64,000 nucleotides of DNA, from positions 105,659-169,658 of IMG/VR virus record IMGVR_UViG_3300043411_001575; one strand, 5' to 3'. The stretch comes from a virus. The notes below the pieces were generated by a model. That model saw nothing but the letters and a program-made list of their open reading frames with translations, had not been told where the DNA came from and did no database searches. How positions within the stretch are numbered: position 1 is the first letter of the stretch; the number at the start of each line of letters is the position of its first letter. This document shows, piece by piece, positions 50,001-58,521 of the stretch. Position numbers and translations under genes: made by a program.

Positions 50001-52041
50001 CTTCAATAGCATCGTAGTTATCTTCAATGAACATTTTAACGTCCTTGTACATTCTTTCTCTTGTAGCAGGAGCAATATCAGAAACAGAGTAATTAGCATC
50101 TAATGGCTCATCAGTATCCATATCAGTAGAAGACCATAAAGCGGCAATCATGTAGTTATCTAAAACTTCATTTATTCTATCTTCAGAAATCTCTCCACCT
50201 TTAGCGTATTCTTTTTTACTTTCAAAGTCAATAAAATCAAAATCAACATACATAGTTCTGCCATTAGAAGAAGTTACTTCATATCCATATGATAATACTT
50301 CTTCAATTTTAGCACTCATTCCTGATGGCTTTATCTTTATAGTATCTCCAACTTTTTTATCACCAACCCCACCGCCATTAGCGTATATCAACCTATCAAC
50401 CCTATCTTTTAGGGGTAAATCTATACCGTATTTTTCCACCTTTGACTTTATAGTTGGATTTTCACCTAACGGCTCGTAATAAGCTGACCATTCAGTATCC
50501 AATCCCATTTCAAGTATATGAAGTGCTAATCTCTTAACCTCATCCGACTTTCTTGTAGATATAATTTTGAATAACCTATACTTACCTGAACTTCTATCTA
50601 AAAGAGATTCTTCTTTTGCTTGAAAATCAAATCCGTTTTTATTTAAAAAATTCACTATTGCTGAATCTGTATATTCACCTTTTGAAGAAATATTAATACC
50701 TCTAAAATTATGAACACCTCCATTAAAACGAATTGCTTTTACAAGTTCATTCCAATTTGATATAGTTCTAATTTTACCAACTCCACCACCTTTAGCGTAT
50801 GTTTTTTTGCCATCTTCAGTATTTATATTATGTCCTCTTCTTTGTTTTGCTCTTAAATAAAATCCTCTATCATCTTGAAGATAACCCTTAAATCCGTTCC
50901 AAATATTTTGACCTACACCAACAGGTTCAAAAACTCCAAATAAACCATCTTGAGGAGTTGAATCATAACCATTATAACCATCTACAATAGATGCCTCCCC
51001 AACATATTTATTTCCCTTAAGAAAAACATTTTCAGGTAATGTTATTTTATTATAATTATCAATAACATCTTTATATTTAATGTTTTTAATTTTACCAACT
51101 CCACCACCTTTAGCGTAATCCTCATCTTCTTCATCTATAACGTATCCATTTTCTAAAGCATCTGAATAAAAATGAGGGTATTCTAAATATTCTTTGTAAT
51201 AGAAATCCATTACTTCTCCAATATTTTTTAATTTAAGAATTTCTTTTTTTATTTTTTTAGCATCTTTTTCCCATAAATCATCATAAGTTTTATCAAAAGA
51301 ATGTTTGTAGTCAGCTTGATTAAATCTCCAAGCTTTATTACCTCCACTTAGCCAATAAACAATTGTTTTTTCATCAGATTTTTTTAATTGTTTTGGAGTA
51401 ATAGCTATCTCACGAATTTTAGGATTTTTTTTGTATTTACTATTTATCATTATAGCTACTGCTTCACCAATATCATCAGTACTATATCTCCAACCTGTCG
51501 AATTATTAGAGTCAAAATCAACATCTAAAGTACCATCACTACGTCTTTCAATTAATAATGGATGTTCAAGAAACTCTTGCTTAATAGAACCACCTTTAGC
51601 GAACTCTTCTTCTTCATTTAATTCACGTTCTTGCCAAAAATTATCGTATTGTTTTTCAGAAACATTTGGAACATTATAACTTGAATCAGAACTAATAATT
51701 GTCATATCACCATTAGTAGACCAAGTAGCTGAAATCAAATCTTTACCTACTGATTTAGATTCAGTATTTAAGTATTTTTGAATTCTTTTTGTTGGTGCTT
51801 CGTAATTCCAATATTTATAAGGGATAGAAACGCAATATGAATCTTCAAACTTTTCTTTAGCTTCTTCAAGAGTTAATTCATCTGTAGAACCACCTTTAGC
51901 GAATCTCTTTGTTCTGTTGACATCAGAACGATTTTCACGATATTCATAATAAGTATTACCATCAGCAGATGTACGTTTACCTGCGTGTTGAGCCTTAATA
52001 TTTTTGTCTCTTGCTAAAGCTAATTTTGTTCTTCTGTTCAT
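47071..52041 (-). CDS. Giant modular GG-linked protein, 1656 aa
   Basis: Not a known family. About 16 linkers of the form [FYM]A[KND]GG[GSE] followed by V/I/L (for example YAKGGGVGK, FAKGGSIKQ, YANGGGVGD) divide the chain into about 17 modules of roughly 30-140 residues with different sequences. The N-terminal module (MNRRTKLALARDKNIKAQHA, RENRSDVNRTKR) recurs inside at about residue 870 (KRSKLAISRDKSVKALHGGK). The C-terminal module is shared with the 263-aa protein. No signal peptide or membrane helix. Reads as a polyprotein or a string of small domains that could be released or stay as beads; no protease is built in. Confidence 0.78.
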   Translation of the reverse strand: MNRRTKLALARDKNIKAQHAGKRTSADGNTYYEYRENRSDVNRTKRFAKGGSTDELTLEEAKEKFEDSYCVSIPYKYWNYEAPTKRIQKYLNTESKSVGKDLISATWSTNGDMTIISSDSSYNVPNVSEKQYDNFWQERELNEEEEFAKGGSIKQEFLEHPLLIERRSDGTLDVDFDSNNSTGWRYSTDDIGEAVAIMINSKYKKNPKIREIAITPKQLKKSDEKTIVYWLSGGNKAWRFNQADYKHSFDKTYDDLWEKDAKKIKKEILKLKNIGEVMDFYYKEYLEYPHFYSDALENGYVIDEEDEDYAKGGGVGKIKNIKYKDVIDNYNKITLPENVFLKGNKYVGEASIVDGYNGYDSTPQDGLFGVFEPVGVGQNIWNGFKGYLQDDRGFYLRAKQRRGHNINTEDGKKTYAKGGGVGKIRTISNWNELVKAIRFNGGVHNFRGINISSKGEYTDSAIVNFLNKNGFDFQAKEESLLDRSSGKYRLFKIISTRKSDEVKRLALHILEMGLDTEWSAYYEPLGENPTIKSKVEKYGIDLPLKDRVDRLIYANGGGVGDKKVGDTIKIKPSGMSAKIEEVLSYGYEVTSSNGRTMYVDFDFIDFESKKEYAKGGEISEDRINEVLDNYMIAALWSSTDMDTDEPLDANYSVSDIAPATRERMYKDVKMFIEDNYDAIEASGSSDEQLGHDIWLTRNGHGAGFFDRGYDKDVEEKLENAAREMKSVDLEVGDDGMIHQLGVFKKGGKISLKNKYDGHSSEDIWNNWSEAQRSHFLLDHSELLDDDRLENNLGYSRIVQKDKNYSDLTDHTKRVLEAHVNSGQYKKGGSLKRSKLAISRDKSVKALHGGKRVSAEGNVYYENRENRSDVNRTKKFAEGGELTEKEQELKSKIEAILNKVVPNFYHNIWTYKNFFSEGKNLGIVIAASDYAINNVRGQYPQAVSLTLDLSSLELHPQIFGGNGGQSIYRNPNMNDPKEQYLAMKSVKIPFRTPTKEEGAVLKAIEKFAENYKKTLKENIDTLKYKEYVDYDKLLNNEMKNGGDVESEKPYYVYNYKTQNIEKYFDNEIEAEDFASTFDSASVMVNENFAKGGGVGEESNLKITSSEDLEKIAEYMTKAVKKHRWDLKDLIYYFEKDNNFDYKVRVKIWDEMNGYEMPKTYDNILKLLQEIVKGNKEMKNGGGISERFIFGIEYKESPSSRVFKKSSLTMNGRDTKEMNEAINKNAEALKNQEGWFEVRTTKNPILKEGGKLDLSKHLHSGRYISLDITPNGNLKITLDEDGRAEVLEMRDDDRNDDYIMSELFDDVRGNSELMYFDDIGAQGFGLTEAPAITDGFYYDDNGDLTDEGHDDSELYYHERYMIDSFIDTMLEQGYVIFDRAGTYAKGGKISSSFNEDTDSWFDGLSELSSDMKGNEKMDKLLSISDKEASKENIEKFKSILEDCECPKPELKKNIINHLDKVLDSKYKNEFKNSFGGKRNSGGKTSAASEFLSMFNQAATYKFAKGGRVGKNEDVIESFLTSTEEVSTKNLSTHYNEYDKEILLRNYYTLIATRKGDVVKILDKKFSPTTSKIQSKLKSVAKEKGLDIKDVKEFEDGGSVGEFDLVGIEGSILKSLSSGKEVSVDKLTSYLGRKPKFEENVVGFKVRKCFLRPYFKVAD
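51902..52041 (-). repeat. 140-bp near-perfect repeat, copy 1
   Basis: Differs from 58352-58491 at a single position (A at 51928 versus G at 58378). Encodes the shared N-terminus of the two giant proteins, including the start codon. A more divergent copy lies inside the gene near 49421-49550. Confidence 0.9.
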
Positions 52042-52064
52042 CTTGAGTGTCTTTTTTTATTTAA

Positions 52065-52568
52065 TTAAATAGCTACGTTTAAACCTACTGATGGCATTTT
52101 ATAATCTACACCATTAGCTCCGCCTTTGAAGTAAATCATAATAGTACCTTTGCTATCTTTAGTTGCTTTTGTTATTCTACCTAAGAATTTATCTTTTGTA
52201 GTTTTGAATGCTTCTTTACCTGCTAAATCATACACTTTTAAACCATCTATTTTAGCGGAAATACTTTTTCCATTTGCGCCATCAGTATTCTCTGATAAAT
52301 AATCAATCAAAGTAACTAATTTAGTTGGCTTGTAAGCAACTCCTAAATTACCTGAACCTGTAGATGTTCGAGATGGTTTTACGTTAGAACTTGGACTAAT
52401 ATCACTAGGAATATCAGAGCCACTTTCAGGATTACTTTCCTTACTTGAATCACCTCCTGTATCAGTATTATCAGGCTTGTTCTTTCTGTAAGAATAAATT
52501 GCTATACCTGCTGCAATAGCTAATAAGCTTCCGCCTATCAATAATACTTTTTTTAATTGAGGTGTCAT
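52065..52568 (-). CDS. N-anchored protein with Ser/Pro linker, 167 aa
   Basis: Membrane helix near 8-26 (VLLIGGSLLAIAAGIAIYSY), a low-complexity spacer of about 50 residues (SSKESNPESGSDIPSDISPS) and a small C-terminal domain (YFKGGANGVDYKMPSVGLNV). The spacer would hold the domain away from a membrane. Unknown. Confidence 0.62.
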   Translation of the reverse strand: MTPQLKKVLLIGGSLLAIAAGIAIYSYRKNKPDNTDTGGDSSKESNPESGSDIPSDISPSSNVKPSRTSTGSGNLGVAYKPTKLVTLIDYLSENTDGANGKSISAKIDGLKVYDLAGKEAFKTTKDKFLGRITKATKDSKGTIMIYFKGGANGVDYKMPSVGLNVAI

Positions 52569-52629
52569 TTGAAAATTTGCTTTAAAAAATATTTGTAAAA
52601 TTAATGAATATTAATCTTTTATTTTAAAC

Positions 52630-52666
52630 AATATCTGTAACACCTTTTGAGAATGTTACAGATATT
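52630..52666 (-). terminator. Perfect 12-bp hairpin after the 1939-aa gene
   Basis: AATATCTGTAAC and GTTACAGATATT with a 13-base loop, lying 6 bp after the end of 52672-58491. The T-run follows on the + strand, not the - strand, so it may stop + strand transcription as well, or stabilise mRNA ends. Confidence 0.55.
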
Positions 52667-52671
52667 TTTTT

Positions 52672-55600
52672 TTAGTATGCTCTTTTATTTTTAGGGTTTT
52701 TATCTGAATGGTCACGACGATTCTCCTGATAAATCATTTTTCTCGCTTTCACATCTCCTTCTTCATATGCTTTAATATCTTTTTGGGTCACAGGTTTGTA
52801 ATATTCTTTATCTGTTTTTTTAATTTTACGCATCATTCCTGTAGACTTATCTAAAATCTTACGATAACGGTATCCAACAAGTCGGGATTGTACTGACGTG
52901 TCTCTTGAACCATAAGGAACATCTCTTTCATATTGTGCGCCTCTTTGTTTGATAGCTCCACCTTTTTTGTAGTCATCCTCACCTGCCCAATCTGAATAAC
53001 CAACGTTAAAGGCAATAGGGTCATTCTTTCTTAACCAAAGTCCATAAGTATTTAAATGCTTATAAGGAACTCTTCCTCCGTATTCAGGATGGTCATGTTC
53101 AGGAACTCCTATTTCGTTTAGAAGCTCAACGTATTTTGCTTTTGTTTTTTTTAAGCTTCCACCTTTAGCAAATTCTTCATCATCGAATTCAGGAACTCCT
53201 GCTGCTTCTAATAATTCAACATCACCTTTATCAATATATTTTGATAATGATTGAAGTTCAATCAATTCACCTTGACTAATTCGTTCTTCACGAAGTTCTC
53301 CTCTCAAATATTCTAATCGTTCTTTAATTTCTTCCGTATTATCAAGTCCACCACCATCAGCGTATTCATTAAAATATTTTATCAATTCGTTTTCTTCTTC
53401 ATCCGTTAAAGAAAGTTGTCCACTTGAATAAAGATTATTTAATTCTTGTTTTGATGGCTTATAGCCATACTTTTTTTCATATTTTCCAATAATATTTTTA
53501 ATTAAAATACTTTCACCAACTCCACCACCATCAGCGTATTCATCATTTATTTTTAATTTTTCTCCTATAAAATACTCTTTACCATTATACACTACAACAA
53601 AATTACCTTTTTTTAATTCTTTTCGTATAAATGGCTTTGTTCTTTTTATAAATTCTTCTACTTCTTCTCCCGTTTCAAATGTCATTCCACCCTGCGAACT
53701 ATAAATATCTTTATATCTAAATTTTTCTTCTTCCACTTCATCATCATCTTCAAATTCAGGAACTCCTGCTGCTTCTAATAATTCCACATCACCTTTATCA
53801 ATATATTTTGATAATGATTGAAGTTCAATCAATTCACCTTGACTAATTCGCTCTGCACGAAGTTCTTTTCTAAGATACTCTAATCTTTTTTTAATTTTTT
53901 TCGTATCACTAACTCCTCCACCTTTAGCAAATTCTTCATCATTTTCGTATTCCCAAAAACCAAAGTCAGAACCATTTCCTTCGTGTGAACCAAAAGAAGT
54001 TCCTTCAGGAGCAATGTTATTTAATAAATCGAAAATATCTTCATTTAAAATGTATGTAGCGGTTTCTTCAGACTCACCAACGAAATCACCATCTTCATCT
54101 TTTTCTAAAGCATTAACTTCTTCCTGAAGATTATTTACTTTTTCTTCAATACCAAGTTCTACTTTTACAGATTGTAAAAAATCCATGAAAGACTCTATAA
54201 GATGTTCTGACTTCAATGTACCACTTGATAGAGATTTGCCTATCATACTTGATGACAATTCACCGCCATTAGCCATTTTACCTTTACTACTTCTTGCTTC
54301 ATATTCTTCTTGGTATCTAGGCAAGTTATGTGGTTCATTAGGAAATAACTCTTTCAAACGTGCTTTGTTTTTTTCACTTAACGGAACACCTTTTGGGTTA
54401 TAAAAATCAAGGTCTGTTTCAGGGATATATTTTAATCCTGAATTATCTAACATCCTTACAACAACTAATCCTTTTGCTATTGGATTTCCTGTTTGGTCTG
54501 TGTATCCAAAAATTTGACCTTTATCACCATAATATTTATTTTTAGCAATACCTATTACGAAGTCATCTTCTTGGAACTTTCTTAACCCACCACCTTTAGC
54601 GTAATTATTAAACCAATTATCAATACTTTTTTTACCATTTTCAAATGATGATGCTGTACCCATACTTACACCATCCATTACAATATCCCAAGCTAATTTA
54701 CCCTCTCCCTTATCACCTTTTGGTATAGTATTTCTTACAAGATGAAATGTGCTACCTTTAATTTCTTTTTCATAGTAAATAGGAACAGCCCTTTTACCCC
54801 AATGTCCGTAATGAGTATATGCAATTGGTTCACCAACCCCACCACCATTAGCGTATTTAGGATTTAATAATCCTATAATCTGCTTGACCTTTTCTAAATA
54901 TGTATTTCTTCTTTCTTTACTGTTTGAAATTATTACCCTTTTATTATTATGAGTATCGGTGAATAACTCCTCAACTAACCATTTTGAAGTCCTAATTTTT
55001 TTATTTTCATCTATTTTTGATTTTACTCCGTTTAATGTCGTTCTCATATCGAAAGGAAGAATAATAATATCTCCAACTTTAATATCACCAACCCCACCGC
55101 CATTAGCAAAACTTTCTACAAACTCATATTGGTTTCCTTCGTAATGTAAAGTATAACCAACAAATCCATTGTTTTTATACCATAGTTCTTTTGTTTTTCC
55201 ACCATCATCTGAAACTATTATTTCTTTACCTTTTTTTGAAATTAGTTTATATCCACTCGGTTTTGATGTGTTAGGTTGACCACCCATAAGTTCTTCACCA
55301 ACCCCACCACCATTAGACATTTTCTTTTTATTCTTGTCCTTGCTTCTTTCGAATTCATCAACAATACTCATTTTTGATGGAGGAAATATTCTTTTAATTT
55401 TATCTTTACCTATGAATGTTAATCTTCCATCTCCATTATTATCTCTTCCAATAAATGTATATAATTGACCATCACTTGAATTTTTATACAATTTGTTTAT
55501 TTCAAAATCATCATAATCTAAACTACCACCTTTTTCTTTTTTATTTGTATTATTTCTTTCGAATTCATCAACAATCTCTTCAACGAAGTCATCACCTTTA

Positions 55601-58491
55601 TGACCTCCAAATGTTTTGAATGTAGTAGTTAATATTTCAACAGGTGAACCTAACTTAATTTTTTTCTTTTTAGAACCATCATCATAAAGTTCATAGTAAT
55701 TAACGTCAGAATCCTGTTGCGCATCAAATGTAACTGAAGTACCATCTTTAAATTCAAGATTAACTGAGTGTTTACCATCAACAACTTCTTCATAAAACTT
55801 CATTAAAACATCTTCTTTAGATTCTCCTTCTAAGAATATTGGGTCTCCGTAGTTACCACGAACATCACCACCCATGTGAGGATGAGCTATCAAAACAAAA
55901 CGTACATCGTATACGCTGTAAATTCTAAAGTTCCAATTAAATAATCCAAGATAACTTGAGTTATAAGTATTGTCAGAAGCTACTTGTTCAAAATCTTCTC
56001 CTTCAGGACTTTGTAATCCCCATCCACTATCATCTACTTTCAATGAAGTTGCTTTTTCAAAAGCTTCGGTAGAACCATACATAGCTGATTTTCTTACTTT
56101 ATCAAGAAACTCTTTGTTTGATTTTTCATCATTAGCATCAAAGCTTCCATGATTATAAGAATTCCAATAATTAACAGCAGATTTTAAATGAGGAACAATG
56201 TTTTCATTAATCCATTCTCTTCTTTCTGCATATCCCATTTCTTTCACAGGAGTATTTGGGTCACTCTTTTGTTTTTCGTTTTCTACATCATATCTCTTTA
56301 CAAGAGTTATTTTTTTATCTTTAACTAATTGTTGACCTTCCTGATGAGAGATTTTCTTTACAAGTTTTTTTGATTTATCATAAAGTAAATAATAATCAAT
56401 ATCCTTTTGAGAAGGAGTTAAAACAGAAACAATGTATCCATCTTTTTGTTTTTCACCATCTAATGAATACTTAACTTTAAATGTAGCCTTATATTCACCA
56501 ATAGTAACAGAACCGCCTTTTGCGAACTTACGAGAAAAACGAACAGGTTCTTTATCACTATGGTCTGCACGATTTTCGAAACCAAGCATTTTACGAGCTG
56601 TTACATCACCATCTTTATAAGCTTTAATTTCTTTTTGAGTTGGAGTAGCATAATATTTTTTATCCTTTTTTGTAACTACAAGTAATCTTCCTGTCTTAGG
56701 GTCACGTATTCTTTCATAACGGAATCCAACAGGTTTAGCTTTACGCTTTCTATCTCCTGAGCCATATCCATCAATCTTATATTGTGCGCCTTTTTGTTTC
56801 ACAGCACCACCTTTAGCTAATTTTATTGGAGCAACACTACCATTAACTTTTTTAGAAAAATCATCTGCTAATTCTTTTTCATCTTCTCCAAAAAGTCTTT
56901 CTCTCATTTGACCTTCTTCACTTACATAAAAAACTATGTATTTTGTTTTCTTCAAATTACCTCCTTTTTTAAAGTGTGAGCGCATTACTAAGTTTAAAGG
57001 TATATTATAACCTTCAGGGTCAATAACAGGCTCAGATGGTAAATTTCCTTCTTCATCAGGCTCACCTTCTTCATCTGTTACATATTCAATATCTAACCAA
57101 TCAGAAGTTTCAGGATTGTCGCTTCCGAAAGAATCACGAACTCGTGCAGCATCACCACTATCACTCAACATAATTTCATATCCACCTGAATTTGAAACTG
57201 TGTAATGACCATGAACAACAAATTCTTCATCTTCATCACCTTCAGTATACTCTTCTCTTATTTTATCATCAAATTCTTCTTCAGAATAAATTTGGCTGTT
57301 ATTTGGTATTATACCTAAATCCATTAAATACTTTGTAAGTCTATTCAAATCTTCATCTGCTTTATACTTTAAGAATCCATCTTGAATCAAGCTATTCATT
57401 TGTTCGGAATCTTCTATACTATAAACAACTTCATCTTTTGGGTTTCTAACATCAGCAGAATACTCTCCTCTTTCATCTAAATTAACGACTAAATAAAAGT
57501 CAGTATTTTTTTCAACCCCACCGCCTTTAGCCATGTATTTACTTTCAAGATATTTTTGTGCTTCTTTATATTTAGCCTTTTTAGAAGCATCTACTTTATG
57601 CCCATAAAACATATTGTATATACCTAATTCACCTGCGTATAATTCTAAAGCACCTTGAACATTTTTATTAGACTTATTGTACAAATCATCTAAATGAGAA
57701 TCATTTAATCCACCACCTTTAGCATATTTTTCTTTGTATAAAAATCTTTGGTTTAAAGTTGAAGCACTGCCATCCGACCATTCTACAGAAACATCTTTCC
57801 CATCAAAATCAATTACTTTACCCTCTTTCTTTATTGGTGCAGCATAAGGATTTTTATTGTAATTTTCTAATATGTAAACATCATCACCTTTTCTATATTC
57901 AAAATTATATATACCCCAATAATCACCAATGTCTAATTTATGAACTAAAATAGTATCTAAATTATCAAGTTGAACCTTATATTTAGAGCCTATTATATCT
58001 ATAACAGTCCCAATTGTTCCAACTTTTGCATAATATGGACTTTTATCATTAAAATCCTTGCTCTCAGTTTCTTGAAGAGCCTCTAATTTAGTATTAATAC
58101 GAACATTTTCAATCCCACCTCCATTAGCATACTCTCTTACATTTTCATTTATGTAATCAACTACTTCATCAAACATACCTTCTTGCATATTTGCATAACG
58201 GAAGAATTGTCTTTTTTGAGACTCATCCATATCGTTGTAAAGTTCTTTTACTTGAGTTCTATTTCCATTAATAAGACTATCATTGATGTAATCAAAATAT
58301 TCTTCAATAGAAGTAAAATCTAGTGGAGTCCAAAGGTCTCCGCCTTTACCAAATCTCTTTGTTCTGTTGACATCAGAGCGATTTTCACGATATTCATAAT
58401 AAGTATTACCATCAGCAGATGTACGTTTACCTGCGTGTTGAGCCTTAATATTTTTGTCTCTTGCTAAAGCTAATTTTGTTCTTCTGTTCAT
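52672..58491 (-). CDS. Giant modular GG-linked protein, 1939 aa
   Basis: The largest gene here. About 18 linkers such as YANGGGIEN, FAKGGSVTI, FANGGGVGD, YADGGGLDN and MANGGELSS separate modules. Two KQ(K/R)GAQY modules (near residue 575 and at the C-terminus) carry the block DGDVTARKMLGFENRADHSD, and two RISQGELIELQSLSKYIDKG modules are near-identical copies. Other modules are beta-rich or helical and unlike known families. The N-terminus matches the 1656-aa protein. No membrane helix. Function unknown; a virion internal protein, a polyprotein or an array of small effector domains are all possible. Confidence 0.78.
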   Translation of the reverse strand: MNRRTKLALARDKNIKAQHAGKRTSADGNTYYEYRENRSDVNRTKRFGKGGDLWTPLDFTSIEEYFDYINDSLINGNRTQVKELYNDMDESQKRQFFRYANMQEGMFDEVVDYINENVREYANGGGIENVRINTKLEALQETESKDFNDKSPYYAKVGTIGTVIDIIGSKYKVQLDNLDTILVHKLDIGDYWGIYNFEYRKGDDVYILENYNKNPYAAPIKKEGKVIDFDGKDVSVEWSDGSASTLNQRFLYKEKYAKGGGLNDSHLDDLYNKSNKNVQGALELYAGELGIYNMFYGHKVDASKKAKYKEAQKYLESKYMAKGGGVEKNTDFYLVVNLDERGEYSADVRNPKDEVVYSIEDSEQMNSLIQDGFLKYKADEDLNRLTKYLMDLGIIPNNSQIYSEEEFDDKIREEYTEGDEDEEFVVHGHYTVSNSGGYEIMLSDSGDAARVRDSFGSDNPETSDWLDIEYVTDEEGEPDEEGNLPSEPVIDPEGYNIPLNLVMRSHFKKGGNLKKTKYIVFYVSEEGQMRERLFGEDEKELADDFSKKVNGSVAPIKLAKGGAVKQKGAQYKIDGYGSGDRKRKAKPVGFRYERIRDPKTGRLLVVTKKDKKYYATPTQKEIKAYKDGDVTARKMLGFENRADHSDKEPVRFSRKFAKGGSVTIGEYKATFKVKYSLDGEKQKDGYIVSVLTPSQKDIDYYLLYDKSKKLVKKISHQEGQQLVKDKKITLVKRYDVENEKQKSDPNTPVKEMGYAERREWINENIVPHLKSAVNYWNSYNHGSFDANDEKSNKEFLDKVRKSAMYGSTEAFEKATSLKVDDSGWGLQSPEGEDFEQVASDNTYNSSYLGLFNWNFRIYSVYDVRFVLIAHPHMGGDVRGNYGDPIFLEGESKEDVLMKFYEEVVDGKHSVNLEFKDGTSVTFDAQQDSDVNYYELYDDGSKKKKIKLGSPVEILTTTFKTFGGHKGDDFVEEIVDEFERNNTNKKEKGGSLDYDDFEINKLYKNSSDGQLYTFIGRDNNGDGRLTFIGKDKIKRIFPPSKMSIVDEFERSKDKNKKKMSNGGGVGEELMGGQPNTSKPSGYKLISKKGKEIIVSDDGGKTKELWYKNNGFVGYTLHYEGNQYEFVESFANGGGVGDIKVGDIIILPFDMRTTLNGVKSKIDENKKIRTSKWLVEELFTDTHNNKRVIISNSKERRNTYLEKVKQIIGLLNPKYANGGGVGEPIAYTHYGHWGKRAVPIYYEKEIKGSTFHLVRNTIPKGDKGEGKLAWDIVMDGVSMGTASSFENGKKSIDNWFNNYAKGGGLRKFQEDDFVIGIAKNKYYGDKGQIFGYTDQTGNPIAKGLVVVRMLDNSGLKYIPETDLDFYNPKGVPLSEKNKARLKELFPNEPHNLPRYQEEYEARSSKGKMANGGELSSSMIGKSLSSGTLKSEHLIESFMDFLQSVKVELGIEEKVNNLQEEVNALEKDEDGDFVGESEETATYILNEDIFDLLNNIAPEGTSFGSHEGNGSDFGFWEYENDEEFAKGGGVSDTKKIKKRLEYLRKELRAERISQGELIELQSLSKYIDKGDVELLEAAGVPEFEDDDEVEEEKFRYKDIYSSQGGMTFETGEEVEEFIKRTKPFIRKELKKGNFVVVYNGKEYFIGEKLKINDEYADGGGVGESILIKNIIGKYEKKYGYKPSKQELNNLYSSGQLSLTDEEENELIKYFNEYADGGGLDNTEEIKERLEYLRGELREERISQGELIELQSLSKYIDKGDVELLEAAGVPEFDDEEFAKGGSLKKTKAKYVELLNEIGVPEHDHPEYGGRVPYKHLNTYGLWLRKNDPIAFNVGYSDWAGEDDYKKGGAIKQRGAQYERDVPYGSRDTSVQSRLVGYRYRKILDKSTGMMRKIKKTDKEYYKPVTQKDIKAYEEGDVKARKMIYQENRRDHSDKNPKNKRAY
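53187..53299 (-). repeat. Internal module repeat, copy 1 (about 113 bp)
   Basis: Near-identical to 53754-53866 (offset 567 bp = 189 codons). Encodes the block ISQGELIELQSLSKYIDKGD and VELLEAAGVPEF. Same frame, so it is a recent tandem-type module duplication. Confidence 0.8.
53754..53866 (-). repeat. Internal module repeat, copy 2 (about 113 bp)
   Basis: Partner of 53187-53299 within the 1939-aa gene. Confidence 0.8.
58352..58491 (-). repeat. 140-bp near-perfect repeat, copy 2
   Basis: Partner of 51902-52041; one mismatch in 140. Begins at the start codon of the 1939-aa gene and ends just before the first linker. Confidence 0.9.
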
Positions 58492-58521
58492 ATTGAAGTG
58501 TTTTAAATATTTTGATTTTTT

